Positions 39,347-48,177 of a stretch of 64,000 bases of DNA are shown piece after piece; the stretch's first letter is position 1, and the number at the start of each line of letters is the position of its first letter. The notes below the pieces were generated by a model, which was given only the letters and a program-made list of their open reading frames with translations, made no database searches and was not told the origin of the DNA. A program made the translations under genes and the position numbers. The stretch is taken from positions 50,034 to 114,033 of the forward strand of contig JAKFVA010000001.1 of assembly GCA_021732385.1 (NCBI GenBank), in the 5' to 3' direction. This DNA is from Burkholderiales bacterium (GTDB lineage Bacteria > Pseudomonadota > Gammaproteobacteria > Burkholderiales > Burkholderiaceae_C).

Positions 39347-39407
39347 ATTTTTAGTAGCGTTTACCGGGTATTGAATCCGCCTACACGCCGCACTGGGGCG
39401 ACCCAGC

Positions 39408-39764
39408 TCAGGCTTTAGCCGCCAGCACCTGCTGCAACTCGCCCGATTCGTACATCTCCATCATGATGTCGGAGCCGCCAATGAACTCGCCCTTGACATA
39501 GAGCTGCGGAATGGTCGGCCAGTTGGCGTATTCCTTGATGCCGTTACGGATGCCTGGGTCTTCCAGCACATTCACGGTCGCCAGGTCTTTGGTATCAACC
39601 CCGCAGGCTTTCAAAATCTGGATGGCGCGGCCTGAAAAGCCACACTGCGGGAAGCTGGCGTTGCCTTTCATGAACAACACCACATCACTGGCTTTAACCA
39701 ACTGGTCAATACGCGCCAGTGCGCTGGGGTCGGTGGCGGGGGTCATGGGGTTGGGCGTATTCAT
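39408..39764 (-). CDS. grxD: monothiol glutaredoxin
   Basis: The 118-residue protein is a CGFS-type glutaredoxin (Cys41-Ser44), a family that carries [2Fe-2S] clusters with glutathione. FMKGNASFPQCGFSGRA and NWPTIPQLYVKGEFIGGSDI are the signature segments. It follows prmC with a 96-base gap. Confidence 0.95.
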   Translation of the reverse strand: MNTPNPMTPATDPSALARIDQLVKASDVVLFMKGNASFPQCGFSGRAIQILKACGVDTKDLATVNVLEDPGIRNGIKEYANWPTIPQLYVKGEFIGGSDIMMEMYESGELQQVLAAKA

Positions 39765-39860
39765 CTAAGGTGCTCCTTGGCTGGCGAAATGTGTGAGTGG
39801 GCTGTGACAGGTCTGAAGCCCTGATTATTTCACTGTTGCGGCCGGCCAGCTACAACCCGG

Positions 39861-40745
39861 TCACAACCCCGGCCATTGCCCGCCGCTGCAACGCCCGTGC
39901 CCGGCCAGATCACAGCGGCTTTGCACCTGGGTAAAACCGTGCTGCACCAACAAGGCAGACACGGCAGCCGCCTGTTCAAAGCCATGCTCCAACAAAAGCC
40001 AGCCGCCCGCGCTCAGGCAGTGCGGCGCTTGCGCAGTAATTTGGCGCAAATCGGCCAGCCCGTCAGCACCTGCCACCAGCGCCTGCATTGGCTCATGCGC
40101 CAGCGCGGCCAAGTGGGCGTCACCGCTGGCAATGTAGGGGGGGTTGGCCAGTATCAGCTCAAATTTGCTGCCAACTTCAGCCAGCCAGTCGCCGCGCAGC
40201 AGCGTCACGGGCAAGTCAAGCCGCGCGGCATTGGCTTGCGCCACGGCCAGCGCATCCACGCTGGCGTCCAGCGCCGTCACTTGCGCCTGCGGGCAGTTCT
40301 TTTGAACCGCCAGGGCCACGGCGCCACTGCCGGTGCCCAAATCAAGCACGCGCGGCTGGACGCCTAACGCAGGCAGCAGGTCCAGCGCCCACTGCACCAG
40401 CACCTCGGTGTCGGCACGGGGGATCAGCACGCGCCGGTCCACCTGTAAATCCAGCCCGTAAAAAGCCTGCTGCCCTACCAGGTAAGCCAAGGGCTCGCCT
40501 GCAGCGCGGCGCGTAAACAAGGCTTGGGCCTGGGCTGCAGCAGAAGCTTGCTCGGGTGCCACAGCATCACCGGCATGCGCAGCCAGCCAGGCGCGCTCGG
40601 TTGGGGGTTTACCCAGCGCGTGCAACAAAAGCCACTGCGCATCCAGCTGCTCCAGGCCCAGGCGGGCCGCAACGCGCAACACGTCGGCCAGCTTCGCTGG
40701 GGATGCTGTGCCAGGGCGGATTTCAGCGTGTGTATCAGTTGCCAA
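39861..40745 (-). CDS. prmC: peptide chain release factor N5-glutamine methyltransferase
   Basis: PrmC methylates the GGQ glutamine of release factors. The SAM site [11 protein letters not shown] and the catalytic ILANPPY are visible. I chose the TTG at 40745 (294 residues) because GGAG lies seven bases upstream; an ATG at 40778 gives 305 residues but no Shine-Dalgarno and a 44-base overlap with prfA. With the TTG the overlap is 11 bases. Its substrate PrfA is the gene before it. Confidence 0.9.
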   Translation of the reverse strand: MATDTHAEIRPGTASPAKLADVLRVAARLGLEQLDAQWLLLHALGKPPTERAWLAAHAGDAVAPEQASAAAQAQALFTRRAAGEPLAYLVGQQAFYGLDLQVDRRVLIPRADTEVLVQWALDLLPALGVQPRVLDLGTGSGAVALAVQKNCPQAQVTALDASVDALAVAQANAARLDLPVTLLRGDWLAEVGSKFELILANPPYIASGDAHLAALAHEPMQALVAGADGLADLRQITAQAPHCLSAGGWLLLEHGFEQAAAVSALLVQHGFTQVQSRCDLAGHGRCSGGQWPGL

Positions 40746-41859
40746 CCAGCGACTCCAGTTCTTGCAACTGTTCGGCATCGCGGGCGGCGCGCAGGGCGTG
40801 AATCACCTCGTCCAAGTCGCCCTCCATGATGAAGCCCAGCTTGTACAGCGTGAGGTTGATGCGGTGGTCCGTCAAACGGCCCTGCGGGAAGTTGTAGGTG
40901 CGGATACGGTCAGAGCGATCGCCGCTGCCAATCAGGCCTTTGCGCTCGGCGGCGTCCTTGGCGGCGCGCTCGGCGCGGTCTTTTTCGCGGATGCGCGCGG
41001 TAAGCACCTTCAGCGCCTGCGCCTTGTTGCTGTGCTGGCTGCGCCCGTCCTGGCATTCGGCGACGATGCCGGTGGGCAGGTGGGTAATGCGCACGGCCGA
41101 GTCGGTTTTGTTGATGTGCTGGCCGCCTGCGCCGCTGGCGCGGTAAGTGTCAATGCGCAGCTCAGCCGGATTCAGCGTGATGGCCTCGGTCTCGTCGGGC
41201 TCGGCCAGTACGGCCACAGTGCAGGCACTGGTATGGATGCGGCCCTGCGTTTCGGTGCTGGGCACGCGCTGCACGCGGTGGCCGCCAGATTCAAAGCGCA
41301 GCTGGCCGTAAGCGCCCTGGTTGCTGGTGCCAGGCCCAGACGCGGCGTCCAGCTTGATCACCACTTCCTTGTAGCCGCCCAGCTCGCTCATGCTCTCACT
41401 GATGATCTCAACGCGCCAGCCACAGCGCTCGGCGTAGCGGGTGTACATGCGCAGCAAATCGGCGGCGAACAAGGCCGATTCATCGCCGCCCGTGCCGGCG
41501 CGGATTTCCACAAAGGCGTTACGCACATCCTGCGGGTCTTTGGGAATCAGCATGCGCTGCAATTCGGCCTCCAGCCGTAGCAGCTCGCTTTGCGCCTCGT
41601 CAATTTCTTCCTGTGCCATGTCAGCCATGGCCGCATCGTCCTGGCTGGTTTGCAGCAGCGTTTGCGCGGCCGCTACATCGGCCTCGCGCTGCACATAACG
41701 CGCGTAACGACCCGCGGCGGGACTCAACTCCGCGTGCTCCTTGGAGAGCGCGCGAAAAGCCGTCATGTCGGCCATGATGTCGGGACTAGAGAGCAGGCTC
41801 TCCAGGTCTTGCAGCCGCTCGGCATAACGCTGCAGCTGGGTACGAAAAAAGGATTTCAT
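40735..41859 (-). CDS. prfA: peptide chain release factor 1
   Basis: RF1 releases peptides at UAA and UAG. The protein has 374 residues from the ATG at 41859; the frame is open further upstream into hemA, but those residues are unrelated. The GGQ motif is at 245-247 in [18 protein letters not shown]. It lies between hemA and prmC, as in most betaproteobacteria. Confidence 0.95.
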   Translation of the reverse strand: MKSFFRTQLQRYAERLQDLESLLSSPDIMADMTAFRALSKEHAELSPAAGRYARYVQREADVAAAQTLLQTSQDDAAMADMAQEEIDEAQSELLRLEAELQRMLIPKDPQDVRNAFVEIRAGTGGDESALFAADLLRMYTRYAERCGWRVEIISESMSELGGYKEVVIKLDAASGPGTSNQGAYGQLRFESGGHRVQRVPSTETQGRIHTSACTVAVLAEPDETEAITLNPAELRIDTYRASGAGGQHINKTDSAVRITHLPTGIVAECQDGRSQHSNKAQALKVLTARIREKDRAERAAKDAAERKGLIGSGDRSDRIRTYNFPQGRLTDHRINLTLYKLGFIMEGDLDEVIHALRAARDAEQLQELESLVGN

Positions 41860-41965
41860 CAAGGGTTCCGAATTGAGTGGGTCGCCCGCGGGACAGGCAA
41901 ATTCAGGTGCGGGGCCCAGGCTTGCCCGGCGGGGGTAGCTCAGGCCAGCGGGTGCCGGGTCGCCG

Positions 41966-43267
41966 CTAACGCTCTTTGCGCAGAAAAAACCGCTGCACGG
42001 CACGGCTGGCCTGCTCACGCGCCTGGGCATCGCCCGTGCCCAGTTCCACCAGCGGGCCATGCAGCATTTTTTGCGTCAGTCCGCGGGCCAGGGCTTCCAG
42101 CACAGCGTCTACCGGCTCGCCTTTGGCGAGGCGTTTGGCGGCGCGTGCCAGCTCGGCCTCACGCCATTCGTCGGCCTGGGTATGCAGCTGCTGAATCAGA
42201 GGCACCACGCCACGCTCGGGGTGGCGCTGGTCCATCCAGTGCATGAAGCTTTGCACCCCGGCGTCAATAATCACCTCGGCCTGCGCCACCGCCGCCTGAC
42301 GGCTGGCCTGACCGGTTTGCACCACGGCGGCGAGGTCGTCCACGGTGTAGAGGTAAACGTCGCCCAGTGCCTTGACCTCGGCCTCGATGTCGCGCGGCAC
42401 CGCCAGGTCCAGCATGAACATGGGGCGGTGTTTGCGCTTTTTGATGGCGCGCTCCACCGCGCCCAGGCCAATGATGGGCAGCGTGCTGGCGGTGCAGCTC
42501 ACCACCACGTCAAATTCATGCAGGCGCTGCGGCAGCTCGGCCAACGCCAGCGTTTGCGCGCCAAAGCGGGCGGCCAACGCTTCGCCGCGCGCCAGCGTGC
42601 GGTTGGCAACGGCTACCAGTTTCGGGTTTTTGGCACAAAAATGGATGGCCGCCAGCTCAATCATCTCGCCCGCACCGACAAACAGCACCCGCGTCTCATC
42701 CAGGCGCTCAAAGAGCTGGCCTGCCAGCCGCACTGCGGCGGCCGCCATGCTGATGGAATGCTCGCCAATTTCAGTGGCGGTACGTACCTCTTTGGCCACG
42801 GCAAAGCTGCGTTGGAACAATTGGTTCAAGGTGCTGCCCAAAGCCCCCGCTTCCTGGGCCGCGCGCACAGCGTCTTTCATTTGCCCCAGAATTTGTGGCT
42901 CGCCCAGCACCATGGAATCGAGTCCGCTGGCTACGCGAAAGGCATGCCGCGCAGCTTGGCCATCTTGCAGGCTGTAGGCGTGGCTGCGCAGCAAGCCGGG
43001 GGTAACGCCGCCCGTCTGGGCCAACCAGTCCAGACTGTGGTGCAGGGCCTGCTCGCTTTGGTTGGACTCAGCAGCGCAATAGATTTCGGTGCGGTTGCAG
43101 GTCGACAACAAGGTGACTTCAGCAGCGAGACTGCCCTGCTGGAGGCGCTGCATAGCCTGGCGCAAAGTCTGCAAGGCGGGTTGCATTTGGTCTTGCGCAA
43201 AGGCAAAGCGGCCGCGCAAGTCCAGCGGCGCAGTGGTGTGGTTGATGCCTAATGTCCAGACTGCCAT
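41966..43267 (-). CDS. hemA: glutamyl-tRNA reductase
   Basis: HemA reduces glutamyl-tRNA to glutamate-1-semialdehyde, the start of tetrapyrrole synthesis. The 433 residues start [23 protein letters not shown]. The active-site cysteine is Cys57 in STCNRTEIY, and the NADPH domain has LFVGAGEM. No Shine-Dalgarno precedes the ATG, and a TATAAT box lies only eight bases upstream. Confidence 0.95.
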   Translation of the reverse strand: MAVWTLGINHTTAPLDLRGRFAFAQDQMQPALQTLRQAMQRLQQGSLAAEVTLLSTCNRTEIYCAAESNQSEQALHHSLDWLAQTGGVTPGLLRSHAYSLQDGQAARHAFRVASGLDSMVLGEPQILGQMKDAVRAAQEAGALGSTLNQLFQRSFAVAKEVRTATEIGEHSISMAAAAVRLAGQLFERLDETRVLFVGAGEMIELAAIHFCAKNPKLVAVANRTLARGEALAARFGAQTLALAELPQRLHEFDVVVSCTASTLPIIGLGAVERAIKKRKHRPMFMLDLAVPRDIEAEVKALGDVYLYTVDDLAAVVQTGQASRQAAVAQAEVIIDAGVQSFMHWMDQRHPERGVVPLIQQLHTQADEWREAELARAAKRLAKGEPVDAVLEALARGLTQKMLHGPLVELGTGDAQAREQASRAVQRFFLRKER

Positions 43268-43274
43268 TTTTTGA

Positions 43275-43280
43275 ATTATA
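43275..43280 (-). promoter_or_regulatory. TATAAT -10 box of hemA
   Basis: The minus strand reads TATAAT from 43280 to 43275, a perfect -10. Seventeen bases upstream stands TGGCAA, a weak -35. The expected transcript start is at about 43268, one base before the hemA ATG, which would make a leaderless message. Confidence 0.45.
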
Positions 43281-43362
43281 AAATTTCATCTCCTTGCTTG
43301 CCATTGCAAGCACCAATCGCCCCCGGATCGTCCCCAATCACGCCCACAGACCACCCACCCGC

Positions 43363-43641
43363 ATGGACACCACCCACGTTTTGCTGCATCTCGCAAATTT
43401 CTTTGCGCCAGCGCTGTTTCTGGCCGTCTGCGTCACTGTATTGGCCCGATTTTTCATGCCTAAACGGCCCAAGATGATTAACTGGCCTGCGGGTCTAGCT
43501 ATTCAATTGGTAGTAGGTGCAGTGGTCTTGCTGGCTGGCCTGGCGCTTTTTGGCACCGACGCCAAGATGGCCACCTATGCCGCGCTGGTCGTGTGCAGCG
43601 GGCTGACGCAGTGGCTGCTGCTGCGCGGCTGGCGCAAGTAG
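43363..43641 (+). CDS. small membrane protein of unknown function
   Basis: The 92-residue protein has three likely membrane helices (about residues 10-31, 40-65 and 69-90) and no catalytic motif. The ATG at 43363 is preferred; an upstream in-frame ATG would enter the hemA promoter region. It is divergent from hemA and convergent with the cyclic-nucleotide-binding gene. No function can be given. Confidence 0.65.
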   Translation: MDTTHVLLHLANFFAPALFLAVCVTVLARFFMPKRPKMINWPAGLAIQLVVGAVVLLAGLALFGTDAKMATYAALVVCSGLTQWLLLRGWRK

Positions 43642-43678
43642 CCACGCAGCCCATGACCCACGGCTTGGCCTTGGCCAG

Positions 43679-44368
43679 CTATGGCGGCGTGGTTTTGTGC
43701 AACCGCTTGAGCAGTTGGTTGCTGGTGTTGCGCAGGCGCTGGGCCAGCAGCTGCGTCAGCTTGACCAGTAGCTTGGCGCTTACGCCGGGGTGCTGCGTGA
43801 TCAGGCCCGCGATACCTGCGCGGGTGAGCACGGCCACCTCGACCACGCTGAGTGCGCGACAACTGGCATAGCGCGGCTCGCCGTCGAGCATCGACATCTC
43901 GCCAATCACCGCGCCGGTCTTTAGCACCGCCAGCCGGGCGCGCTCAGCGGGCTCCTGCGCATCGTCTGACGCGCCGATCTGGCGTTTGGTTACATCAACC
44001 GTGCCACTGAGCAAAAGCATCATCCAGTCGCTGGCAGCATCTTCGGCAATCAGCACTTGGCCGGGCTGGGCACGCAGGCGCAACATGGCCAGACCCAAAA
44101 TGTCGGCCTCAGCGGTTGTAAAGTCTTGCAGTAAAGCAGAGTGCAGCATCAGTCCAGGCCATTGCGACAACCGCTCACACGGCTCTAGCAGCACCAGCCC
44201 CGCCGCGCTGAGCTGCTCTTGCGTCGAACGGCGGGCGGCACTGCTGGGCGCAACGCGGGTGACCAGCGCCGCAGCTTGCGCCGTGGATGCAGCGTCGGCC
44301 GCTTGCTCAGCTGACGTGGCGGCTTGCACCGGCAGCACAGCTTGCGGTGTCGGGTTGGCATCCGTCAT
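43679..44368 (-). CDS. cyclic-nucleotide-binding-domain protein
   Basis: The 229-residue protein has an Ala-rich N-terminal third and a C-terminal Crp-like beta-barrel. LRAQPGQVLIAEDAASDWMMLLLSGTVDV and GAVIGEMSMLDGEPRYASCRA are the cNMP-binding signatures, though I cannot confirm nucleotide binding. There is no helix-turn-helix domain, so it is not a CRP-type regulator as drawn. It lies 19 bases after the lipoprotein gene of the Mla-like operon and may belong to it. Confidence 0.8.
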   Translation of the reverse strand: MTDANPTPQAVLPVQAATSAEQAADAASTAQAAALVTRVAPSSAARRSTQEQLSAAGLVLLEPCERLSQWPGLMLHSALLQDFTTAEADILGLAMLRLRAQPGQVLIAEDAASDWMMLLLSGTVDVTKRQIGASDDAQEPAERARLAVLKTGAVIGEMSMLDGEPRYASCRALSVVEVAVLTRAGIAGLITQHPGVSAKLLVKLTQLLAQRLRNTSNQLLKRLHKTTPP

Positions 44369-44387
44369 GGCAAAGCGCGCGCTGCCA

Positions 44388-45089
44388 TTAAGGCTGCTGG
44401 CCCAGCCACTGGCCAATTTCCTGGGCAGCGGCATCGCTGGCTGCAGCCAGCGCGCGCACACCAGCCGGCGCATTGTTGCCAACCGCAGGCTGCCGGATGG
44501 TGATGCTGCGCTGGGCCAGCAGCTGCTCGCCCGCAGGCGTGGTCTCCAGCAGCGTCGCTCGCAAACGCAGCAGACCCAAGCTTTGCCCCGGGTTTTCAAA
44601 AAAGTGCGAGAACTCCTCCAGTTCTATGCGCAGCACTCTAAGAGGCAAGGCGCTGGCCAACTTGGCGCGGGCCAAGGCGGCGTTTTCACCGGGGCTAAGC
44701 ACCACCCGATCGCGGCCAAGTTGATCGCGCAGCCGCTGGCGCACCAGCTGCGCTGGCGGCGCGCTCCAGCGGGCTTGCGCATACGGACGCAACTGGTTGG
44801 CATCAACATAGGCCAGCCGGTATAAAACCGCCGTGTTGTCCAGCGCCCCCGCAGCCTCAATGTCTGCCAGCACCAGCGCAGCCCGCACGCCGCCAGGCGC
44901 AGCAGCCACTGGCCCGGATAGCACGCCAGGGCCAAAGTCGTAAACACTGGTTCGAGTGGGTTTGTCGATCACGCCGCAGGCCGATAAGCCTGCAGCAAAC
45001 ATTAAAAGAAGGCTCAGTCGAGCCGCGCTTTGTAAGGGCTCGACGGTGTTTCTGTACCGCATGGCACTTCCTTTGTGGTTTGCGTTCAT
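44388..45089 (-). CDS. ABC-type transport auxiliary lipoprotein (PqiC/MlaD-associated type)
   Basis: The 233-residue protein has a lipobox LSAC (Cys38) after a hydrophobic stretch. The rest resembles the auxiliary lipoproteins encoded next to MCE-ABC systems. It overlaps the MCE gene by four bases (ATGA). An ATG at 45062 is an alternative start. It should be tethered to a membrane in the periplasm and help move lipid. Confidence 0.78.
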   Translation of the reverse strand: MNANHKGSAMRYRNTVEPLQSAARLSLLLMFAAGLSACGVIDKPTRTSVYDFGPGVLSGPVAAAPGGVRAALVLADIEAAGALDNTAVLYRLAYVDANQLRPYAQARWSAPPAQLVRQRLRDQLGRDRVVLSPGENAALARAKLASALPLRVLRIELEEFSHFFENPGQSLGLLRLRATLLETTPAGEQLLAQRSITIRQPAVGNNAPAGVRALAAASDAAAQEIGQWLGQQP

Positions 45090-46075
45090 TGACCAGCTCC
45101 TTGCGGTGTAAAGCCAGCTTCGCCCGGCCCTGGGTTGATGGCTCCTGAGCCAAAAATCAGCGACTGCGGGTTGTCGTTGATGCCATTCACCGTGCGACTG
45201 AGCTGGCGCACCACGCGGGAGGTGTCTTCGGTCACGCGGTTCAGGCGTGGCAGGGTGTTGGCGTTAAACGCCTGGGCCGCTTCCGATAGCGATTGCGTGC
45301 CTTCAGCAAGCCGGTCCATCGGACCGTCTTTGGCATTCAGGCGGCGTGCGGTTTGGCCAAATTCAGCTATCGCCGCATTGGCCTGCTCCGACGTCGCTTT
45401 GAGCGAGGTTACCGCTGCGTCGGTGTTTTTGAACAAGGCCGGCAAATTGACTTTGTCTGGGCTCAGTTGTGCGCTCATGATGGAAGCCACTTGGGTTGAT
45501 AACTGGCTGACGCTGGCCGCCGCCTGGCCCACGCTGTCAAGCGCACTGGCAATGCGCTGCTGGTTGGGCTCGCCCAGCAGTTGGTTCAAACGCACCGTAA
45601 CTTGCTCGACCTGCTCCAGAATTACCTCACCTTTGGCGGTGAGCTTGGCCAGCAAACTGGGCTGCAGCGGGATGCGCGGCGGCGTGGCGTTATTGGGCAC
45701 TAAACGCGGCGCGCTCTGGCCGTCAACGCCCAGTTTGTCATCAAGGTGCATGAAAGCCAGGCCCGTGACGCCCTGCGAATTGAGCGTGGCGAAAGTGCCT
45801 TGCGTTATGGGCGCTACCGGGTCAATCTCCAGCCGTATCAACACATTGCCCGGGGCTTGTGCATCAAAACCGATTGCGGTGACTTTGCCAACATCCACAC
45901 CGCGCAGGCGTACGGCCGCCTGCGGCTGCAAGCCAGTGACGCTCTCGCGCGTGGAAACCTCGTAGACATCGCGCTTGCCGCTGTCACGCGACAACCACGT
46001 GGCCAGCAGCAGCAGCAGCGCCGTCATGACTGCCACAAAAATACCGGCGGCCAGGGCATGTGCCTTGTTTTCCAT
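45086..46075 (-). CDS. MCE-family (MlaD-like) substrate-binding protein
   Basis: The 329-residue protein has one N-terminal membrane helix (8-28) and one MCE domain (about residues 35-115, with VRLRGVDVGKVTAIGFD). A helical C-terminal region of about 200 residues follows. MCE proteins form periplasmic rings that carry lipids. It follows the ATPase gene by 21 bases. Confidence 0.88.
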   Translation of the reverse strand: MENKAHALAAGIFVAVMTALLLLLATWLSRDSGKRDVYEVSTRESVTGLQPQAAVRLRGVDVGKVTAIGFDAQAPGNVLIRLEIDPVAPITQGTFATLNSQGVTGLAFMHLDDKLGVDGQSAPRLVPNNATPPRIPLQPSLLAKLTAKGEVILEQVEQVTVRLNQLLGEPNQQRIASALDSVGQAAASVSQLSTQVASIMSAQLSPDKVNLPALFKNTDAAVTSLKATSEQANAAIAEFGQTARRLNAKDGPMDRLAEGTQSLSEAAQAFNANTLPRLNRVTEDTSRVVRQLSRTVNGINDNPQSLIFGSGAINPGPGEAGFTPQGAGQ

Positions 46076-46096
46076 GGTTGTATTCCTTTGATTTGT

Positions 46097-46882
46097 CTAA
46101 ACCGCAAACGGGTATTCGCGCAGCAGTTCCATGGCACGCTGGCCACGCTCACCGAGAAAAAACTCATGAATGAATGGGTGCTGAAAGGCGATCACGTCTT
46201 TGGGCGTGCCCGTCACAATGACCTTTTGGTCGGCCAGCACTGCGATGCGCGTAGACAGCTCGTAGAGCGTGTCCAGATCGTGCGTGACCATGATGACGGT
46301 GAGCTCCAGCTCGCGGTGTAGCGACCGCAGCAGCGTGACGAAGCCGTCCGAACTCTCCGGGTCAAGGCCGGCGGTGGGCTCGTCGAGCAGTAATAGCGGC
46401 GGGTCCATGATGAGCGCCCGCGCCAGCGCCACGCGCTTGATCATGCCGCCCGACAAATCAGCGGGCATTTTTTCGGCGTCATCCGGCTTTAATCCCACCA
46501 TCTGCAGCTTGACCATGGCGGCCTCACGAACCAGCTTGGGCGGCAGGGTTTTGAGCTCACGCAGTGGAAAGGCGATGTTCTCTATGACGCTGAAGGCAGA
46601 GAACAACGCGCCCTGCTGAAACAGCATCCCAATGCAGGCTGCCGCACCCTGGTGCCCCAGTTGCTCGGGTGGCTGGCCTTGCACGGTAATCTGGCCCGAT
46701 GTGGGTGTTTCCAGCCCCAGAATCTGTCGTAGCAAGACGGTTTTGCCACTGCCCGAGCCGCCCACGATGGACACCACTTCACCGCGCTGCACGCTGAAGT
46801 CCAGGTCTTTGTGCACGACAAAGCGGCGGCCCGGTGATTCAAATACCGTCGAAAGTTGGCGAATCTCTAAAATAGTTTGCAT
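46097..46882 (-). CDS. MlaF-like ABC transporter ATPase
   Basis: The 261-residue ATPase has Walker A GGSGSGKT (41-48), signature LSGGMIKRVALARAL and Walker B LLLLDEPTAGLD, as in MlaF. Its ATG overlaps the permease stop (TGATG). It should energise the MCE system. Confidence 0.92.
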   Translation of the reverse strand: MQTILEIRQLSTVFESPGRRFVVHKDLDFSVQRGEVVSIVGGSGSGKTVLLRQILGLETPTSGQITVQGQPPEQLGHQGAAACIGMLFQQGALFSAFSVIENIAFPLRELKTLPPKLVREAAMVKLQMVGLKPDDAEKMPADLSGGMIKRVALARALIMDPPLLLLDEPTAGLDPESSDGFVTLLRSLHRELELTVIMVTHDLDTLYELSTRIAVLADQKVIVTGTPKDVIAFQHPFIHEFFLGERGQRAMELLREYPFAV

Positions 46883-48000
46883 CAGTTGCCTACGTTTTTA
46901 AACACCACGGCAAACAGCGCATCCACCAAAATCACCACCGTGATCGATGTAACCACCGATGCGGTCGTGCCCTCGCCCAGGCTTTGCGTATTGGGTTTGA
47001 TGCGCAAGCCATAGTGGCAGGCAATCAGTGCAATAAGCAAGCCGAACACCGCCGACTTGCTGCTGGCCAGCACCAAAGTGCCTAAGTGCACGGCATTGGG
47101 CAGCGCGCGCAAGAAAAAGGTGGGCGCAATGCCAAGCGACACGTCGGCCGCCAGCATGCCGCCAGCCAGCGCACACGCGGTAGTCCAGGCGCTGATCAGT
47201 GGCATGGCCAGTGCCAGCGCCAGCGCGCGCGGCAACACCAGACGAAAGCTGTGTGCAATGCCCATGACGCGCATTGCGTCAAGTTCGTCGGTTACACGCA
47301 TCACGCCAATTTGCGCCGTAATGGCCGAGCCGGAACGCCCGGCAATCAAGATTGCGGCCAACAGTGGCCCCAACTCGCGAATCAGCGAGACCCCCAGGAT
47401 ATTGACGATGTAAATATCAGCACCAAACTGGCGCAATTGCTGCGCCATCAAGTAAGCCAGCACCACACCAATCAAAAATCCCACAAGTGCGGTGATGGGC
47501 AGCGCAGTGGCTCCAATTCGGTACAAATGGCCCGAAAAATCACGCCAGGGGCCTTGCTGAGGTGCACGCACCAGCCGCAGCAGATCCAGCCCAAGCTGGC
47601 CAATCAGGCGCAGCGCCGCCTGCAAGTGATCAACCCACAGCAACACGCGACCACCCAAGGCGATGTAAAGCCTGGGTTTATTTGCTTTCTTCTTGGAAAC
47701 GGCTGCCGCCGTGTGCAAAGCCACGCGCTCAAACACTGCGCGCTGGGCGGGCAGGAGCGCCAGCTTGATCGGCCACTGACGGCCCCAGTGGTCCCACAGC
47801 AATTGGGCACCCACATGGTCAATTTGCTCGGCTTGGCTCAAGTCCCAACCAGCCGGGCTGCCAATCGCCTCCAGCCGTCCAACCAGCCCCTCGAACAGGT
47901 GGCGCTGGGCAAATCGGGCGGCCGTCCATTGCCCCAACACACGCAAATTTGTACCCTCTGCCGTAGGCAGTTGCTCGAAGCGGGGCACGGTTTCCAGCAT
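46882..48000 (-). CDS. MlaE-like permease fused to an N-terminal STAS-like domain
   Basis: The 372-residue protein begins with about 120 residues resembling a STAS domain (WDLSQAEQIDHVGAQLLWDHWG). The MlaE permease follows, with VNILGVSLIRELGPLLAAILIAGRSGSAITAQIG and MRVTDELDAM, the conserved family motif. In E. coli the STAS protein MlaB is separate. The ATG at 48000 is chosen; another at 48051 exists. The downstream genes give ATPase, MCE, lipoprotein. Confidence 0.88.
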   Translation of the reverse strand: MLETVPRFEQLPTAEGTNLRVLGQWTAARFAQRHLFEGLVGRLEAIGSPAGWDLSQAEQIDHVGAQLLWDHWGRQWPIKLALLPAQRAVFERVALHTAAAVSKKKANKPRLYIALGGRVLLWVDHLQAALRLIGQLGLDLLRLVRAPQQGPWRDFSGHLYRIGATALPITALVGFLIGVVLAYLMAQQLRQFGADIYIVNILGVSLIRELGPLLAAILIAGRSGSAITAQIGVMRVTDELDAMRVMGIAHSFRLVLPRALALALAMPLISAWTTACALAGGMLAADVSLGIAPTFFLRALPNAVHLGTLVLASSKSAVFGLLIALIACHYGLRIKPNTQSLGEGTTASVVTSITVVILVDALFAVVFKNVGN

Positions 48001-48177
48001 TGGACAAACTGAGAAATAGGTAAAGCCAACCATGCTAGGCGCAAAGGCCACGCAAGTTTGTAGGAGAGCATGCCGAGCCGCTGCTGTGCCCCCATGAGGC
48101 CAGAGGATTGGAGCGCTAAGCTAATATTCGCGTTTAGCTGAGTCTGGGTTTCCCCACCAGCAGCCACCAAGCAGACC

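Larger units (their letters stand above)
39055..39407. other. intergenic region with two inverted repeat copies
   Basis: The 353-base gap between convergent yacG and grxD has no credible gene. It is A+T-rich and contains two copies (39125-39160 and 39311-39346) of the dispersed 36-bp core in opposite orientation, about 150 bases apart. Between them are T-rich and A-rich tracts such as GGTGTTTTTTATGG and GGCTTTTTAAAGG that could act as terminators. Confidence 0.6.

Noticed and set aside
43679..44599. Longer start for the cyclic-nucleotide-binding gene at 44599
   Set aside because: The extra N-terminus lies within the lipoprotein gene in another frame; the ATG at 44368 gives a plausible protein.
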